From assembly GCA_900539645.1 (NCBI GenBank), contig UQCY01000046.1, positions 1-12,975 on the forward strand: a stretch of 12,975 nt of DNA, written 5' to 3'. How positions within the stretch are numbered: position 1 is the stretch's first letter; each line of letters starts with the position of its first letter. The translations under genes were made by a program, and so were the position numbers. Below, piece after piece: positions 12,932 to 12,975 of this stretch. The notes beneath the pieces were generated by a model that was not told the DNA's origin, did not search any database, and saw only the letters and a list, made by a program, of their open reading frames with translations. The stretch comes from an uncultured Clostridium sp. Its GTDB lineage: Bacteria; Bacillota; Clostridia; Peptostreptococcales; Peptostreptococcaceae.

Positions 12932-12975
12932 ACGTCTTATCAAGAGTGGTGGAGGGACTGGCCCTGTGAAACCCG
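12932..12975 (+). ncRNA. SAM-I (S-box) riboswitch, 5' part only
   Basis: CTTATCAAGAG, then GGTGGAGGGACTGGCCC and TGAAACCCG, are the invariant 5' half of S-box leaders. The rest (GGCAACC, the closing stem and a terminator) would lie beyond the window. S-box RNAs bind S-adenosylmethionine and shut down methionine or SAM synthesis or methionine uptake genes. The controlled gene is therefore expected just to the right on the same strand. Confidence 0.95.

Overview
The window is a strongly A+T-rich piece of a low-G+C Gram-positive chromosome. Four things point to an anaerobic member of the Clostridia, perhaps the Peptostreptococcaceae: AT-biased codon use, strong GGAGG-type ribosome binding sites, sigma-54 control of a transporter, and glycine and SAM-I riboswitches. 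The family assignment is inference from style; there is no rRNA or other marker to settle it. No insertion sequence, prophage, CRISPR array or tRNA is visible.

Layout. (1) 1-1580 is a regulatory module. A PAS-AAA+ sigma-54 activator on the minus strand, cut by the window edge, is divergent from an EamA/DMT transporter. The gap holds a textbook -24/-12 promoter and three 24-bp repeats spaced exactly 61 bp apart, probably the activator's enhancer sites. (2) 1579-2620 is the transporter gene and its terminator. (3) 2773-5526 holds a DedA/TVP38-type membrane protein with a long charged tail, then a probable two-gene operon of a TerD-family protein and a patatin-like phospholipase. (4) 5565-7263 is a promoter, a tandem-type glycine riboswitch with an intrinsic terminator, and a saccharopine-dehydrogenase-family oxidoreductase under it. 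A strong terminator is shared with the converging (5) membrane GGDEF protein (7300-8448, minus). (6) 8648-12471 is a probable three-gene operon: a small winged-helix protein that looks like plasmid RepL proteins, an unrecognised 197-aa protein, and the disaggregase ClpB. It has a clean vegetative promoter and no CIRCE or CtsR site that I can see. (7) 12472-12975 is gene-free. It holds a promoter-hairpins-terminator unit that looks like a small RNA, two palindromes, and a promoter feeding the first 44 bases of a SAM-I riboswitch whose gene lies beyond the window.

How it fits together. Several units tie expression to amino-acid state: the PAS/sigma-54 transporter switch, the glycine riboswitch and the SAM riboswitch. 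Others concern membrane and protein stress: DedA-like, TerD-patatin and ClpB. The points most worth following up are the 61-bp enhancer array, the glycine riboswitch on an enzyme not usually in that regulon, and the RepL-like/unknown/ClpB operon.
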